Assembly: GCA_001695595.3 (NCBI GenBank)
Contig: MBPM02000028.1
Location: 682,001 to 746,000, forward strand
Length of the DNA stretch: 64,000 nucleotides
Origin: Plasmopara viticola
Taxonomy: Eukaryota; Oomycota; Peronosporomycetes; Peronosporales; Peronosporaceae
Reading direction: 5' to 3'
The position numbers were made by a program, and so were the translations under genes. How positions within the stretch are numbered: position 1 is the first letter of the stretch; each line of letters opens with the position of its first letter. Below the pieces are notes generated by a model, which worked only from the letters and a program-made list of their open reading frames with translations, was not told the DNA's origin and ran no database searches. This document shows positions 20,377 to 33,385 of this stretch, piece by piece.

Positions 20377-23300
20377 TATAGGGAAGGCAGTGCTGGGCAC
20401 GAGGCGAATTAAAGACTATCAAATCCTTGCTCGTATTACAGTTCAAAGTACATTTGAAAGAGGAATACAAAAACCAAATATGAAGCTGATGCCAAAACGT
20501 CAAACCGGCTACCGCCGAGCTGAGTTGTGAGTTACTTAGCTGTTAAGCTGATGCTGAGCGAGTAAAGCCAGATAAATGTTTTTGACATAATAACGTGTAG
20601 GTAGAAATTAAGCCCGACTTCAATCAATTTCTACCACTAGCAAAGCGTGAAAAAGTGTATTCAGGTCTGCTAAAAGTCCACATATATTAATGCATCAAAA
20701 AATTTCGCCAATAAGCTATCAGCATTATTAAGAGCCAGGAAAAGAAAAGTAGCTTAAACTCTTTTTTTATCAATCTTAATTCCAGAAAGACGAACTATAT
20801 TATGATCGGTCAACTACTCAATTGGTTTTGCAGTCATAATCTTTTGTGAGCGCCTATAAACTATACTATCACAAGCGAGGAGCTTTGCAAGCGGCCATTC
20901 ATTACGTGAGCCTGCCATAGAAATCTCTAACAAAGCTAGAAATTTAAACTTTCCCAAAACTCGCAAGCTAAACAAAAAACAAAGAATAAAATTTCAATAC
21001 TGTTGGCATCTGAATTGCACATGCCGATGTGATTAGCAAAAAAGGATCAAATTTATCATTTTGAGTTTGAGTAACGAACACTCTGCAGACCTTCCCTACT
21101 GATTATATATCATGATGTTAGCAACCGGAGCTGGTCATGAAACAATTTTCAAGGTAAAAGTGTTGTTTTCTATGGAAGGCTTCTAATAGAACTAACAAGC
21201 GCCATTAACTCGAAATCATGCTTATGTAGTAATGACCGCACATCAATTACAGACAGGATGTATGTATGTATAAATAAGTTGTGAAACCCAACCACCACGT
21301 ATATATAGAACCAAGCAGCACTGTTGCAATGATGCGGTTTCTACGAACAAAACTTGGTTGGGAAAAGTCAATGTTTCGGTGCGACCTTGCGAACATTGAG
21401 CTCGTTTCTAAACTTTGGACCAAGACTCACTATAATTTATGTGCGGCGTCCCAAGAAGTCGAAGACAAAGGTCGTTTGCACCCGGGTTCTTGTACTCCCC
21501 TGTACCGAGGCCATTACGGTTCCATCGGAAAACCATTAAAAAAATAGTTATTTCAGTAAGTCTCTCGCCAAAACCCAAGCACTCAAAGCTTTTACGTCCG
21601 AAAGCCAAGGGAGCAGTTGCACACCTTGTAAGTAGGTAATTGCTCAGCACTAAAGTGTCTCACTAAGGAAAAGTGATACGTCAGGTGCTATAGCTCTCCC
21701 AGCGCGGTTGTGATGCCAAGGCCACCACTCTTTAGCATGCAATCAAAGATTGCGAATCACTTATAGTTGATCACTAATGCCATACCGCATTTGCATTCGA
21801 ATTGGTCTTCTAAACGGATTTTCACGAGCTGTGCTTCAGTAAATTATTTACGGCAGCGTCTGCTTCACTGCGCGTTTTACTTATGGCAGACACATTTTCA
21901 AGTGAAGCAATAGACTGCGTGGATAATGTTCGCGCTCGATATTTTTCTGAAAGCCAGCCCTGACGTTTTAGTGGCGACGACTTCACACTCTTGGGAACCT
22001 TGACAGAAAGAGTTCTATAACAGTAAGCATATGGCTAGGCTAATGTCGCACGTCTCAGTGCGAGTTGTCCGAGTTGCGTCGCAAAGTTGCTTCACTTCAT
22101 TGTGACAGAAGGCTCATCAGGCTGCTCAAAATGCCTAATTTTTTCTTGACTTACGTCCAAGGTATTGATGCATTTAGCCGCTCTATGGTGAACCATACTT
22201 GCCTTATCGATGTGGTCGAGTGATGACACAGCGCTTCGGAGAGTTACTAAATGATTTATAAAGTATACCAAGGCAAAGACTTGCTGATTGAATCATCTAT
22301 GACGACATACGTAAAACGCTGGTTGCGACGACATCATTCCTCGAAGACCGATGGTTCTATGGCATTCCAGGACTGTATGTATATTTATTGTTGTCATCTC
22401 AGTCTCTCTGTTATGACGGATGGAATCATAACCTGATAGCTCGGCCAAGTTTGCGTAAAGTCTCGTTTCGGCTTTCGTAAGGAATGTTAGCTCGCACCAG
22501 AGATTTGGAAGTAAACGAATCCCAGTTTCTCTACTAATTTCTACGCGATCTGCTTTTATTTACAGGGTCACTCTTGATATGGTTAGTACTTGAAGAGTTA
22601 AGCCAGTCAACTCGTAATCCGCATTGCTAAGCTCAAAGTATAGTGTTGAGAGCTTGTTGGCTAACAGATATGTCGTCTCAGCACACACGCTACGCAGTGT
22701 GCTCTCTAGCTTACAGTCGACCTCTTCAGTCTAACTATCGAGTCGTAGATAATTTGCTGAAGCGGGTTTGGAGTAAACGCAACGGTAAGCCATGGGTCTT
22801 TATTCTGTCCGGAGTACCATAATTTAGTTATGCCGCATTCATGAAGAACTTCGTTTTTTGCTACCGGTTGAAACTGTTTTAGACGGGTCATCTTTGTAGG
22901 AGGCACACTGCGATGCCTATGCTGCCACAAACGTTTGGTAAGGCAAAGGCTATAGGCTTGTCGACTTCTAGCAGTGTGCTGGTGCAAGAAGACTCTGTAA
23001 ATGACTTGACGCGTGAGCTGCGTATTCAACCCTTTGGCAGATCCTGAAATTTTTGATTAATTTGCCCACCAATTTTTCAATGGAGCCTGTATTATAGACA
23101 AGGAAAAAAAGTTGACCTGGATGGTACCTGTTGTGAGCACAGATTCCTTTAGAGGTATACATTTTCATCGGTTGGGACTGTATCGTGGACTGGCCTTCCT
23201 GGTGCTTCATATGATGCGGCACATCATAGTAGACAGATTTGAGGTGATAATCTCGACTTTGGCAATCTTTCTTGCGAAAAGGAATCGTACTAATGGCTTT

Positions 23301-23856
23301 ATTCCGACGTCAATTCTGTATGCCTGACAGATTCGTTTGTCAATAGAGGTTTGGTCCTGCTAAAGACCATTTCACAGTTTTTATGCCTACAAGGATTGTA
23401 TTCGACACGGCAATTATATTCTGTGAACAGTGGCAGACATTGTGTCACATGCAAGGCATTTTAAAACCTAGAAACTGCAATCGAAGCTTTTTCAGTGCAT
23501 ACCCCTTGGCAAGCAATTACTTAAAACAAGCAGAATAATTACGATTTATCACCTCTAAGTCTTCTGGTGAACGAAATTATTTGATTATGACCGTCCTCAT
23601 CGAGTTGCAGTAGCGCGCAGCCGGTGGCATAGTGCTAAAAGTCGTGCATGACGCAAAACGGCTTTATTATCTTCGATAAAATCAGAACAGATCATTGTTG
23701 AAAGCTTTCCTAGATGTTATAAAAAGCACCCTGGTGCTAGATCTCCCAGCTACGCTCAAAAACGTATTTGAATCAATCGGAAAGAGGTTATGCAGAACCA
23801 ATTTCATTAATACAATACTTGTGCAGATAGATGGTTTAGCCTGACATTTATAAATC

Positions 23857-23907
23857 TTTTGGAAGCGAAGCGTAGGCGAAGCCTAAGCGGCTCAACGCTT
23901 CAAAATT
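23857..23907 (-). repeat. Hairpin related to the satellite core motif
   Basis: On the minus strand this reads ATTTTGAAGCGTTGAGCCGC, close to the core TTTTGAAGCGCTGAGACG of the 9.8-11.7 kb array. The two ends pair (GGAAGCG near 23861 and CGCTTC at 23896-23901), and inside is a perfect hairpin, TAGGC-GAA-GCCTA, at 23873-23885. Confidence 0.35.
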
Positions 23908-25639
23908 TGTACCATGGTTGCATATAAAGCGCGCAAGAATGTTGATCTTTGGAGAAAAAGACACAATAAAAGTTCATGTTAAATGATTAACATCAAAACT
24001 TTGTCTTGGGTGGCCTTTACGGGCCCCAAAAGTCACGTGATTTTCTGCAAAACGGCTACATTGAAATATATCATCAAAGTATGTGCAGGTAGAGCTCCAA
24101 TATGATTGAAGAACAGCCAGATAATGTTGGACGGTTTATAGCTCTTGTTGCATCATAAACTACTCCCATGACAAAGCTTTCGGTGTCTTTCATGAGGATA
24201 TAGCCAAAGTTTTCAAATTGATTTCGTAATAATCATATACCAGCTCGAGTAAGCTATACGAAGTGCACCCGGACTAAGTACCGATATGCACGTCATCCCT
24301 TATCTCTTTTATATGCAGTTACAGTCACAACAGGATTTGCTTGCTATATTTGTCACTTTTGTTTACATAAACTTAGTGACAAATAAATTTAATCTAGCAT
24401 GATCAGGCTAGTATCGTGGTATACAACGAATTCTGGCTTCATAAGCATGCACCCTTGCCTCATGCTCAGCGTACATGTGAATGCGTGCACGGTCAAGGTG
24501 TGACTTCTGGTCATGCCAAATTTTGGTTTTCGGCGATGAAACATCAATGAACTTATATTCCCTTGTAGCAATGCCACTGTTTCATAAGACCGAATTATAT
24601 GCGTGACACGGAATCAATGTTGTGCTTGACATATAAAAGTTTTCATGGTGTATCCCTAAACGATACATCTGAGTGTTTTTATTAAAACCTGATCAACTTC
24701 TTATATACATCAGAACCTCTAAGCCTAGGCACATCGTACGCCATTGATGGATTTGAGCAGATACTGTCCAGCTTCGAAAAGAACGTTATTTACAACAAAT
24801 TCTTGTCGCTAAAAGTATTGCCGATTTTTGTTACTTCGAGTTGTCTAAAAGTTCAGTAGCATCGATATTTCTGACACTGCCTCCGGCTGTCGGTAAATTA
24901 TGTTAGATTACTAAAATGTCTAAAAACCTAATTCAATATCCTCAAAAATCGGTGCTGATAGTGCTACTAGTGCTACTCGATTATTCATCAATGAGGCTTA
25001 GTCAATTTATCATTCCTTCTTTAGATGTATTAAACGGATTACCCAGTTTGAAATTGAAAACCTCCGCCCAGAAATGAGTAGATAAAATGCTTGACAAAGA
25101 CGTGCTGCGCGTTACGGGTGGACGACTCCCATAAACTTGCCTTATCAGCCATACCAGGGCTGGTCCACGGCATGCCTTGGATCACATCAAGCTCGTAACA
25201 AAAAATGAATCCAATCTAAGAACGATTCACTGCCAAGACGTTCGACCTTAGTGACGTCTCACGCCGTACTAATTGCCAATTAAAACACATTTTCATTTCC
25301 CGTCGATAGAAACTAGTTAGATTAGTTTGGCTAAGTGCAATCGTTGTTGCTGCGGGAAGTATCTCGACGCATCGGAGTTTACCAAAGCCCAAAATGCTTT
25401 TTACTGCCTTAAAATAACCAAAAGTGTACCACTGTCGTTTTCTTTAGCCGTCCAGCTTCTTGGAGATTATTGTTGGTGGGTCTCGGTGAACCACCACCTT
25501 ATCCTTCTCTAGACCGGTGCTACCCCCTGCTAATGACATATGCCTTTATTGTGCGGGCGCGGCTCCTGTCAGCGACCTTCAAAGCTCTAGGGGCGAGACA
25601 AAGATGTGTCCACATCTGAGACAAGAGCGTACTTGGTGC

Positions 25640-25760
25640 TCTTGATTTTCAGCTCAAGCGTTTGACAAACTTGAGTCCCGCATGCGCTAATGCTTCATTT
25701 TCTGCAAGCAAGGAGAACACAAGCTTATAATTACGCCCAAAAATCATCAAAGTTGACGGC
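25640..25760 (-). repeat. Dispersed degenerate coding repeat, copy A
   Basis: The minus-strand translation YKLVFSLLAENEALAHAGLK resembles FVLSLLAEKKARTLAELK at about 51065-51160. Both probably derive from one repetitive protein, perhaps a retroelement gag. The family is not recognised. Confidence 0.3.
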
Positions 25761-28700
25761 CTCCATGACTGGGGCAATACTTTCGAGTAAGTCGAAACTA
25801 CTGTGCTAATGGTCGACCTAATAAGGACCTGTCTTGCCGGCCATTTCCTTAGGACAGACCGCCGAAATACTTTAAGGAAACGCAGCACTGAGGCGAAGAA
25901 GTTTCGCAGGTGACGCTTAGCTCTATTCTAATTACCCAGAGTAGAGAATGCAAAAATGACTTCAAAGACCGAAGCTGGCATTGTAGTCATCTTGAGCTCT
26001 TTTACCGAGAGAGGTGAATGCTTTCAAATTAAATATTTGTGAAGGTGGGATACTAAGCTTAGACTCAGCAGTTGGCACTACCATAGGCACAATGACTTGC
26101 ACTCCCTAAGCGCTCGGCCACAAAATCTTCTCGGAAAGATCAAGCGACGTAATGCGTATCATCTGCTTCGCAGCTGAAAAGGCCACAAGCACAATTATCT
26201 TCTAAGGTCCGTCAGAGCCAGAAAGCTATTAAATTAGTATACACCGCGTTTTCAAAAGACGATAGAAGGACGTACAGTCAATACTGAAGTCTTGCGAGAT
26301 TTGGGGCTGGTAACCTATCCTGCACGGGAATAATTGCTACCAAGTGTGACGAAGTTACTTGAGACTTTTTAAAGGAGAGGCGCGCAGAATATATACGGTG
26401 TTTAGTGAGCGACTGTCTACGTTTTCTGGTCTAAAATCGGATCGGAATGTGGACTAAAATGCGAATTGTTGGCTGACGTAACAAAAAAACTAACATGATC
26501 TTATTTAACCCCACCATTCCTAGTAAAGTACCGAATTTGCCGTCACAGCGATGGTTGAAAAAAGTTGAGTCCTTTGAATATATTTTTTGCCCAGTTCACT
26601 ACCGATATTCGGGAACTTTACCAATTAGGTGCTTGTTGAGCATCAAAGCTGCAAATATGCTTCGTATTCACAAAATTTAAATATAAAACTGAGCTTTATG
26701 CAAGACTGCTTCATCGGAGGGTTTGTATGGACAAAATATTTGAAACTTGCATATAATTCGATATGCTATAGCTTTCATACTTGTTTGTTGATCATTAATT
26801 ATTGTTTCGAGATTACGAAGCAATTTGTTTGTCAACTACGTTTTACTGACTTGACCCAGCAACAACTCTTAGCGGCAACTTATGTTTTAGGATAGCTAAC
26901 GTCTTACGTGGATTGATAATTATCTCTCGCAACTCACTTATCCTCTTTGCTGTCGTGCCACGTTAATTGAAGTTGTAGTACTTGATAATCGTTTAAAGCA
27001 TTAGATGGGAAAGGCTAATCTCTTGTCTTCAAAATGGACACCAGTACAATTTGAAAGCCGATAAATTTCTTTAAAATTAAATATCGTATCCAATTGAAAG
27101 TTAAGCTCAGTACTCTATTGTCAACTTCCTATTTATTTGGGAGGATAACTTGAAAGCAAGACATCAAATCATTTTGACACAAACTAAGACCGAGTAGATT
27201 TGCTCCGCGGAGCTGATACGCGCGTGCACTAATATGGATGTATTCGTCATCTAGTCGACTAAGACTGACCTCAATGTGATACATGCTATGGTCTGTCTGG
27301 AGTAAATTTGTGCTGCTGGATTTGCGTAAGCGGTGGATTTAAATGCGAAATGATATACAGCTCAATTAGTATGCAGAGCTATCTTTTCTCTTGGCCTTAG
27401 TGGCAATTGAGCTACACAAACCCAGTGTGCATATTGATAACGTATAAGTCGAATAATGCTGCGAATATCATTAATAAGGCAGTATCTAGTGACAATGAAA
27501 ATTCATGGTCTAACGACCGCTGCTTTATGCTGGATAACTACTGTAGGATATTAACCTCATATTGGTAAGTTTGAACAAAGTTCAATTCGAATTTTGAGAT
27601 GCAAGCATTAAATTTTGTCGCGCGATTAAGCCTAAATGTAAATTTGGAGTCGAGCAGATAGCGATCCGCAACTCATATAGGCTCTAACTATAGAGCAAAG
27701 GTCAATGACCAGTCTTCGCGTTTTCACTAAGCATTAGACTTGCTCTACCTTGTAGCAACAAACTTTGCACTTAAGTCGTAAGAACGGATCATATCATTAG
27801 TAAACTTACTTGCCTTAGAATTGTAAAACAGACGAAATTAGCTAACTATCTTGCTTGGTCCAAAGGGGGTACGACCTTGGTTCACGAGTACTTCACACTC
27901 GATGCGCGTCATATTTTTAACCATGGAAATACTTCGAGAAACAAAATATGTCTGCGTTTTTGTCGCCGTTGGCTGCGATGGATACCCCACCCAATCCAAA
28001 GCCGATCGTGGTATTAAAGGTAGAATCTTTTGCTAAGGTTCAAAAAGGGCAAAATAATCACGATGTCTGCCTGACTGCAGATAGATTCAAAGAAAATGAC
28101 CCTGGTCGTTTGGAAGGCTCGTGGGCGAGCACGCTAGTAGGAATTACGTAGTTGAGGCTTGCAACCTGTTCGGGTGAGAAAGAGCCCAGGGTCTTCAATT
28201 GAGAGTCGAAAACTTTTCTGTATACGATGGCCAGTAATCCTCTTCCAGAGGGGATAGCAGCTACCAAATTGCGGATGGACTGTGCGCGTGCACGATCCAG
28301 TATGAGGTAAATTGTGTACATCCGGCCTCCTATCAAAAGGTCCTACAAGTGACAATGAATGATAAGTTCGGCTTTCCAGTGAAACGGATAGGGGGAGGCA
28401 ATCCGGACCACATATTAGTGGCCCCACAAATTTCAGAGGATAGTCAAGCATGTGAGGATCTGTGAGATCTGTCTTTGGCAGATCTCGCGGCTTACACGTC
28501 GGCTTATTAAAAAAGCCAACCTGTACCCGCAGATTATTAGAACTTTATATGCCTCAACATTGTACTCTTGACTCGCGGGAGGCTAAGGCAATAAGGCCCA
28601 ACGGCTTCCGTATGTCATCCGAGCAAGATGGTGCGTTTGGCATCTCTTCCAGCCAGCATAATTTGCGATGAACCAGCAAGGCCATCAATGGATACGGTGT

Positions 28701-29306
28701 TTAGATAATATGGCCTTCTGGACACGCTAATGTTGAATATGGACATGCAGCTTACCACTGCGTTTTGGCAAATGTCTTTTACCTTTTTAATATTCGCTTG
28801 TTGATATCTACACCAGACTATTCTTCCATAGACATAAGAGATGGTCAGGCGAAAAAAAATTTAACTTGTGCAAGTTAGCAAAATGCGCAGCATAAAGGCT
28901 GAGGTGCCATGTTTGTGGGCCGACAAAATTTTTAAAATCAAGTTTGCAATCAACAATGCGGTTCACACATTCTCTGGATGTCAAAATTTTCTTTATAAAG
29001 GGACTAAACCATTCCGAATCTCCACCAACTCTTTGAAACACGAACGCTTTTTAAATAAGCTAAAGAGATGCTTGGAAAGCCTTCGTCTCTGTTGTAAGAC
29101 AAGCATGTAAATACTCGACTCGCAAAAATGATAAGTATCCTCCGCACAAGATGAAGCGTTAATATTTAGAAAACATGGAGGGGAAAATTTAAACTTCTTC
29201 GATCTCGAGCATACTTGAAGACACTAAACAGACCATAACATAAGCCTTTACGTAGAAGCCCAAACCAACTTTAACGCATTAAATAATCACTCCGATTAAC
29301 AAGCAG

Positions 29307-32300
29307 CTACGGATAAATGTTGTTGGTCCGCAACTGGAACGAATCGTATTTCCGCGTTCCCCACGCATTGTAGCTCTTGCGCAGTAAGTGATCGACACAA
29401 AGTTGCGTCCCTTGTCGCGAGAGTCCAATGCACAGTCGCGACCGCAAACTCGAAATGACACGCGCGAGTTTTGTGCCTTGGAAACACGGAAAGGGCGAGT
29501 GTTGGCCAGTGGTTTGCAACAGTGCCACAATCTCCGACTGGTACTTTTGCAGGACCAAGAGACCGTCGTATAGACAGCGACGGAAATACTTGTACCCAGG
29601 AGATGCTAAGCCGCCCATGACATCGACCATCTCCTTTGTGAGTTTAAACGGCGCATCTTCGAGACTAAAGAGGCCTCCGGGAGCAATGCCCAAGATAAAG
29701 CCAAAATCAATGTGAATCACGCGCCCTTCGGCATTCAGCAAGATATTGCCATTGTGCCGGTCTTTCAGTAACAAGACGTAGCTCACGAGCGAGTAAGCAG
29801 CCATGCTTTCAATAAACCGACGTTGAGCAGCACGAAAGTCCGAACTGGACGGGGCTCCGTACACATTCGAGAAATATTGCACTAACGTAGCCCCAGGATA
29901 CGTCTTTTTCAAGTGATCCAGCGAACACGCGTCGGTGATGGTCTCCAATAATCCAATGTTCGCTCCCGTGGCAACGATCCGGTACGTGCGCAGCCACAAG
30001 TGGGGCGCTTCAAACTCAAAAATCGACTGGAGTTTGTGAATCAATTGCATCGTAAACACTTCTTGCCGCAAATCATCGTTGGTCTTCACAATCACGGAAA
30101 AGAGATTCCAACCGGGTAAGTGCCCCATGGGCGACTCGCGCTGAATCCGCGCTTTGCGGTCCTCCCAACTTTCGCCAAAGACGTTGCTGTCGTACACGAA
30201 ATTCTCGCCACCAAAGCGTCGAACGCGAGGTCCAGTCCCTGTTTTGGTCCCACGACTCGATGGGGGCAGCATCTCCGACAGGCGTCGCCCAGTTCCCGCC
30301 TGAGGCCGATTGCGCCCCTCGCTTTCAATCCTCCAAGCAGACCGTTCGTCGGTCGCCAGTGGTCCGACAGGACCACTACTGGGCGTAGCAGGCATCGCAG
30401 TCGACTTGCCATCAGGTGACACCATGGCGTCGCCACCGGATTCAGCCGACGTTTCCACTTCGTCCACTCCGGCTGCTTCGAAAAACGTCGAGTTGCGCGG
30501 TTGCGAGCTAAAGACAAAGGGACGCAAATGACGATCGTGGACCCCAAGGCCAGTCCGTTGGAGGGGTACCGTTTCGACAAAAATCAGCGTCGGCGCACGC
30601 ATTTTCGTCGAAAAGACTTTGCCTTCCGTGGGGGGGATCCGGACGACTTGGTACAAGTCGTCCGACGCGGCACTCAAGGGGTACAGGGCCGACGATTGCA
30701 ACGTCTGGTTCAATGCCGTCAACTCGTGCGTCAAGTACTTGCCACGGTCGGCCACAGGGTCCACGTGGCGCAACCGTTCACTCATGGCAGCGAGCGCTTG
30801 GACAAACGTCACTTGTTCCAGCACGAGCGCCTCAATGCCGGCTTCGACGCACTCGCCCAACGACTCGTACAAGATCTTGGATTGAAAGGCACACAATTGG
30901 ATCCCCGACGCGTCGAGTTCCGCCGCACACTGTTGAAACTCGGGCACGGTCGTCGCCGTCAACCACCGCTCAGTCGTCGAATCCGGTTCCAAGCGCTGCA
31001 AGTGGTCCATCTGCGCATTCATCTCGCGCAGATCGGCCAGAATCTGCGCCAGTTGGTGTTCCGGGCAGTCGGCAAAGACCAAGTCTTTCCACATGCCAAA
31101 GACGTGGGCACTCGCGGGCACGGTCGAGTTTGGGTAGAGAAACCCGAGCAAGGCAAGCAGCGAGTGGGGACGCCACGTCGGGTGGCTGCCGTCCCCGACA
31201 CAGGCCTGGACGTGCCAAATCGTCTGGAGGGCAATGCGAGGACAGCGCCGACAGATGGCCCGGAGGTACCGTTGGAGGCAAAAGAGTTGCGCGGCACAGC
31301 GCGGCGTGGACTCGGCGTCGAGGCACTGGACGAGGTGCAAGAGCTGGTACCAGAGGTGTTCGACCCGATCGACACACGTTTCGGTATAGAACGGCAGCCG
31401 GGCACACGCGACGGGGAACAGCTGCGCGTTCGTCCTCGTCTGGTACAGCACTTTGATCGTGTGCGTCAAGGTCATGGGTTTGACCCGCAACGTCCGGATC
31501 AACGGGTCGTCGGGCGCCCGATGCACGCGGGTGGCGTTCTGCAACATGAGTCGTCGTAAAGCGTGCTTGGTCGTGTGTAAATAGCCAATAAAGGCTTGGC
31601 GTTGCGCGCAATGGTCGCAACACGGACGGGTCGAGCAGAGCCCGAGGTGGTGAAGACGGAGGCCACGGTGACAATGACGGGCACAGAACGTCCGGGCACA
31701 CGAGCCACAGACGACGCGGCGCGTCAAGAGCGGCCGAAAGCGGACCAGACACTCGGCACACCCCGCGTCTCCTCGCATCAAGGACGGACCATACGACACG
31801 TTGGACGACGCGGAGAGCGTCGACGTGACGTCAGAGCCCATGGCAGGACGTTCGTGCACGGTACAAGGGGAAGGAGAAGGAACCAGTGGCTGGCGCAGGT
31901 CCCCCGGGACAATCCGCCGTCGTCCGTCTTCCCGATGCACTGCCGCCACGAGGTCTGCGGTACTCTTGGAACACACGAGCGCTCGTTCTAATTGGGCGAG
32001 CCACAGTTCGCGATCTCGACGGGTTTCCGCCGCGCACAAGAGCAAGCGCTTGGAGGACGTACGAATGGCGAACGGATGGTCGTACGAAGACAGCGCGCCG
32101 CGGCCGTCCCAGGGCTCGAGACTCTGGACCCAGACCTCGCCACGCAATTGCGTGTCGGTCTCGGCACAATCTTTTCGACGGTACCAGCGCAACCGTGCAC
32201 CTTGGAGCACACAATAGCGCCACGAACCCATGTACATACTGCTCGAATACCGCTTGCGGAGGTACCCCCCAAACGTAAACGGTGGCGTTTGGGCCTGTGC

Positions 32301-32423
32301 GAGCGCGAGTGCCTTGTCTCGTGTTGAGGTGAGCGCTTCGATGGCACCCAGCGGCGTCTCTGGCAGCAACAGAACGTCCTCGACGGCCGGACCCGTCAGG
32401 GTCGCACCAGCCGTTTGAGGCAT
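29307..32423 (-). CDS. Phosphatidylinositol 4-kinase (type III beta-like) with PH and zinc-finger domains
   Basis: A single 1038-residue frame. An N-terminal PH domain spans about residues 49-150 (GGYLRKRYSSSMYMGSWRYCVL ... RDRELWLAQLERAL). A Cys/His-rich finger follows at about 224-275 (CAECL, CGSCARTFC, HCHRG, CCDHC); it resembles FYVE but lacks the usual basic RRHHCR patch. A helical lipid-kinase accessory region lies around 340-470, then a disordered linker. The PI4K catalytic domain occupies about 730-1030, with the catalytic loop KDRHNGNILL near 884 and IDFGFILG near 906. The family phosphorylates phosphatidylinositol to PI4P at Golgi or endosome membranes. The PH and finger domains suggest lipid-directed targeting, an arrangement typical of oomycete signalling proteins rather than animal PI4KB. 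The gene is clearly GC-richer than its flanks, which creates many spurious antisense frames. Confidence 0.9.
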   Translation of the reverse strand: MPQTAGATLTGPAVEDVLLLPETPLGAIEALTSTRDKALALAQAQTPPFTFGGYLRKRYSSSMYMGSWRYCVLQGARLRWYRRKDCAETDTQLRGEVWVQSLEPWDGRGALSSYDHPFAIRTSSKRLLLCAAETRRDRELWLAQLERALVCSKSTADLVAAVHREDGRRRIVPGDLRQPLVPSPSPCTVHERPAMGSDVTSTLSASSNVSYGPSLMRGDAGCAECLVRFRPLLTRRVVCGSCARTFCARHCHRGLRLHHLGLCSTRPCCDHCAQRQAFIGYLHTTKHALRRLMLQNATRVHRAPDDPLIRTLRVKPMTLTHTIKVLYQTRTNAQLFPVACARLPFYTETCVDRVEHLWYQLLHLVQCLDAESTPRCAAQLFCLQRYLRAICRRCPRIALQTIWHVQACVGDGSHPTWRPHSLLALLGFLYPNSTVPASAHVFGMWKDLVFADCPEHQLAQILADLREMNAQMDHLQRLEPDSTTERWLTATTVPEFQQCAAELDASGIQLCAFQSKILYESLGECVEAGIEALVLEQVTFVQALAAMSERLRHVDPVADRGKYLTHELTALNQTLQSSALYPLSAASDDLYQVVRIPPTEGKVFSTKMRAPTLIFVETVPLQRTGLGVHDRHLRPFVFSSQPRNSTFFEAAGVDEVETSAESGGDAMVSPDGKSTAMPATPSSGPVGPLATDERSAWRIESEGRNRPQAGTGRRLSEMLPPSSRGTKTGTGPRVRRFGGENFVYDSNVFGESWEDRKARIQRESPMGHLPGWNLFSVIVKTNDDLRQEVFTMQLIHKLQSIFEFEAPHLWLRTYRIVATGANIGLLETITDACSLDHLKKTYPGATLVQYFSNVYGAPSSSDFRAAQRRFIESMAAYSLVSYVLLLKDRHNGNILLNAEGRVIHIDFGFILGIAPGGLFSLEDAPFKLTKEMVDVMGGLASPGYKYFRRCLYDGLLVLQKYQSEIVALLQTTGQHSPFPCFQGTKLARVISSLRSRLCIGLSRQGTQLCVDHLLRKSYNAWGTRKYDSFQLRTNNIYP

Positions 32424-32445
32424 GCCTCTGATTTGGAATTGAGGG
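32424..32445 (-). promoter_or_regulatory. Possible oomycete initiator element of the PI4-kinase gene
   Basis: On the minus strand, CCCTCAATTCCAAATCAG lies about 5-22 bp before the ATG. The TCAATTCC core fits the oomycete initiator consensus (TCAYTTY-like). The short distance to the ATG would mean a very short leader, so this is tentative. Confidence 0.3.
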
Positions 32446-33066
32446 CATCAAAAAGACGAGAAGGGAGTCCTATAAAGTACCGGTACTTGGCTGAATAGAG
32501 ATTGGGCGATACTAGACCGAGGTAGAGAGTGCAAGATGATAATGGATATTTGTATTCAAGTCCATCATCGCTGCTTCGAAAGAGGGCTAGGGTACGCTAG
32601 TTGCTCTTTGGGGCGACGAATTAGCGGACAAGGTGGTCAATTCGCAGTGCTTTTGTCCAATCATATCTTGTCTTTATGATTATGGCTTCATCAATTTTGT
32701 CTAATCATGAATTTGTTGTTGACAACGTTTTGCCACCGCTGCCGCTTTGAGACAGGCCAGCGCTTATTTAGAAAAATTGGGATGCGTGACTAACTATCAT
32801 GAGAGCTTCAAGTAGAGAAACACGAGAATATTTGCACGAATAGCGCTCTTGTTGCTCGCGACTGCATAATCCAGCGGCTCTGTACGAACACTTGCTCTGA
32901 CAATGGCGCGCAGCGACCGAGTTTGGTGAATGCGCAAATGCTACACGGTGAGGAAATTTAAGAGCATTGCAATATCTTGATAGAGGTCAAAGTGAAAAGT
33001 TCATATTTGGCAATCTTCACCGCTGTCTCGACGTGTGCCGCCCCACATTTAAAATGTTGCTATCAC

Positions 33067-33174
33067 ATGGCCTCGCCAACCAAAATTCAAGCGGAGGACC
33101 CGAAGAGGATCTTCATTACAACGATTAAGCTTTTTCTCAAAAACTTGGCGCTGCTCGTCACTTCCACCGATTAA
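33067..33174 (+). CDS. Possible 35-residue small protein
   Basis: The ATG at 33067 opens a short frame (MASPTKIQAEDPKRIFITTI, then a hydrophobic KLFLKNLALLV segment) ending in TAA. The shape, a charged N-terminus plus one hydrophobic helix, would suit a small mitochondrial or membrane-associated protein. There is no homolog I recognise and no splice evidence. It may be chance. Confidence 0.2.
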   Translation: MASPTKIQAEDPKRIFITTIKLFLKNLALLVTSTD

Positions 33175-33385
33175 AGACTACGTCAGCTTCCACCAATCAC
33201 AAATAAAACCTGCGAGTTCGGTACGTTAAGCTTTCACTCGCGCAGGTTCATTTTCATCGAAATCATACGTGTAGTCAAGATCAAGCATAATTGGATGCAT
33301 ACCTCGCCATTAAAATCATACGCGTCACCTCAGTCATCGCCTTCTTTTCTCGCTAGTCCTTTGCTTCTTGGCGCCATTGTGGCAG

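Larger units (their letters stand above)
20377..29306. other. 8.9-kb gene-poor region
   Basis: No intact gene is supported. The sequence is AT-rich with many short frames on both strands. Minus-strand pieces at 22.7-23.2 kb and 27.9-28.5 kb, and a frame at 25649-25888, could be retroelement debris, but the matches are too weak to name. A hairpin related to the satellite motif lies at 23857-23907. The interval separates two gene islands and looks like old transposon territory. Confidence 0.5.

Noticed and set aside
22706..23222. Ty1/copia-like pre-integrase or integrase relic on the minus strand
   Set aside because: Only a loose resemblance around RLWQHRHRSVPPTKMTRLKQ; key histidine and cysteine positions are not in register.
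30120..32418. Many long plus-strand reading frames (up to 352 codons) opposite the PI4-kinase gene
   Set aside because: They are antisense frames created by GC-rich third codon positions of a well-supported gene; their translations are Arg/Pro/Ser-rich and show no domain.
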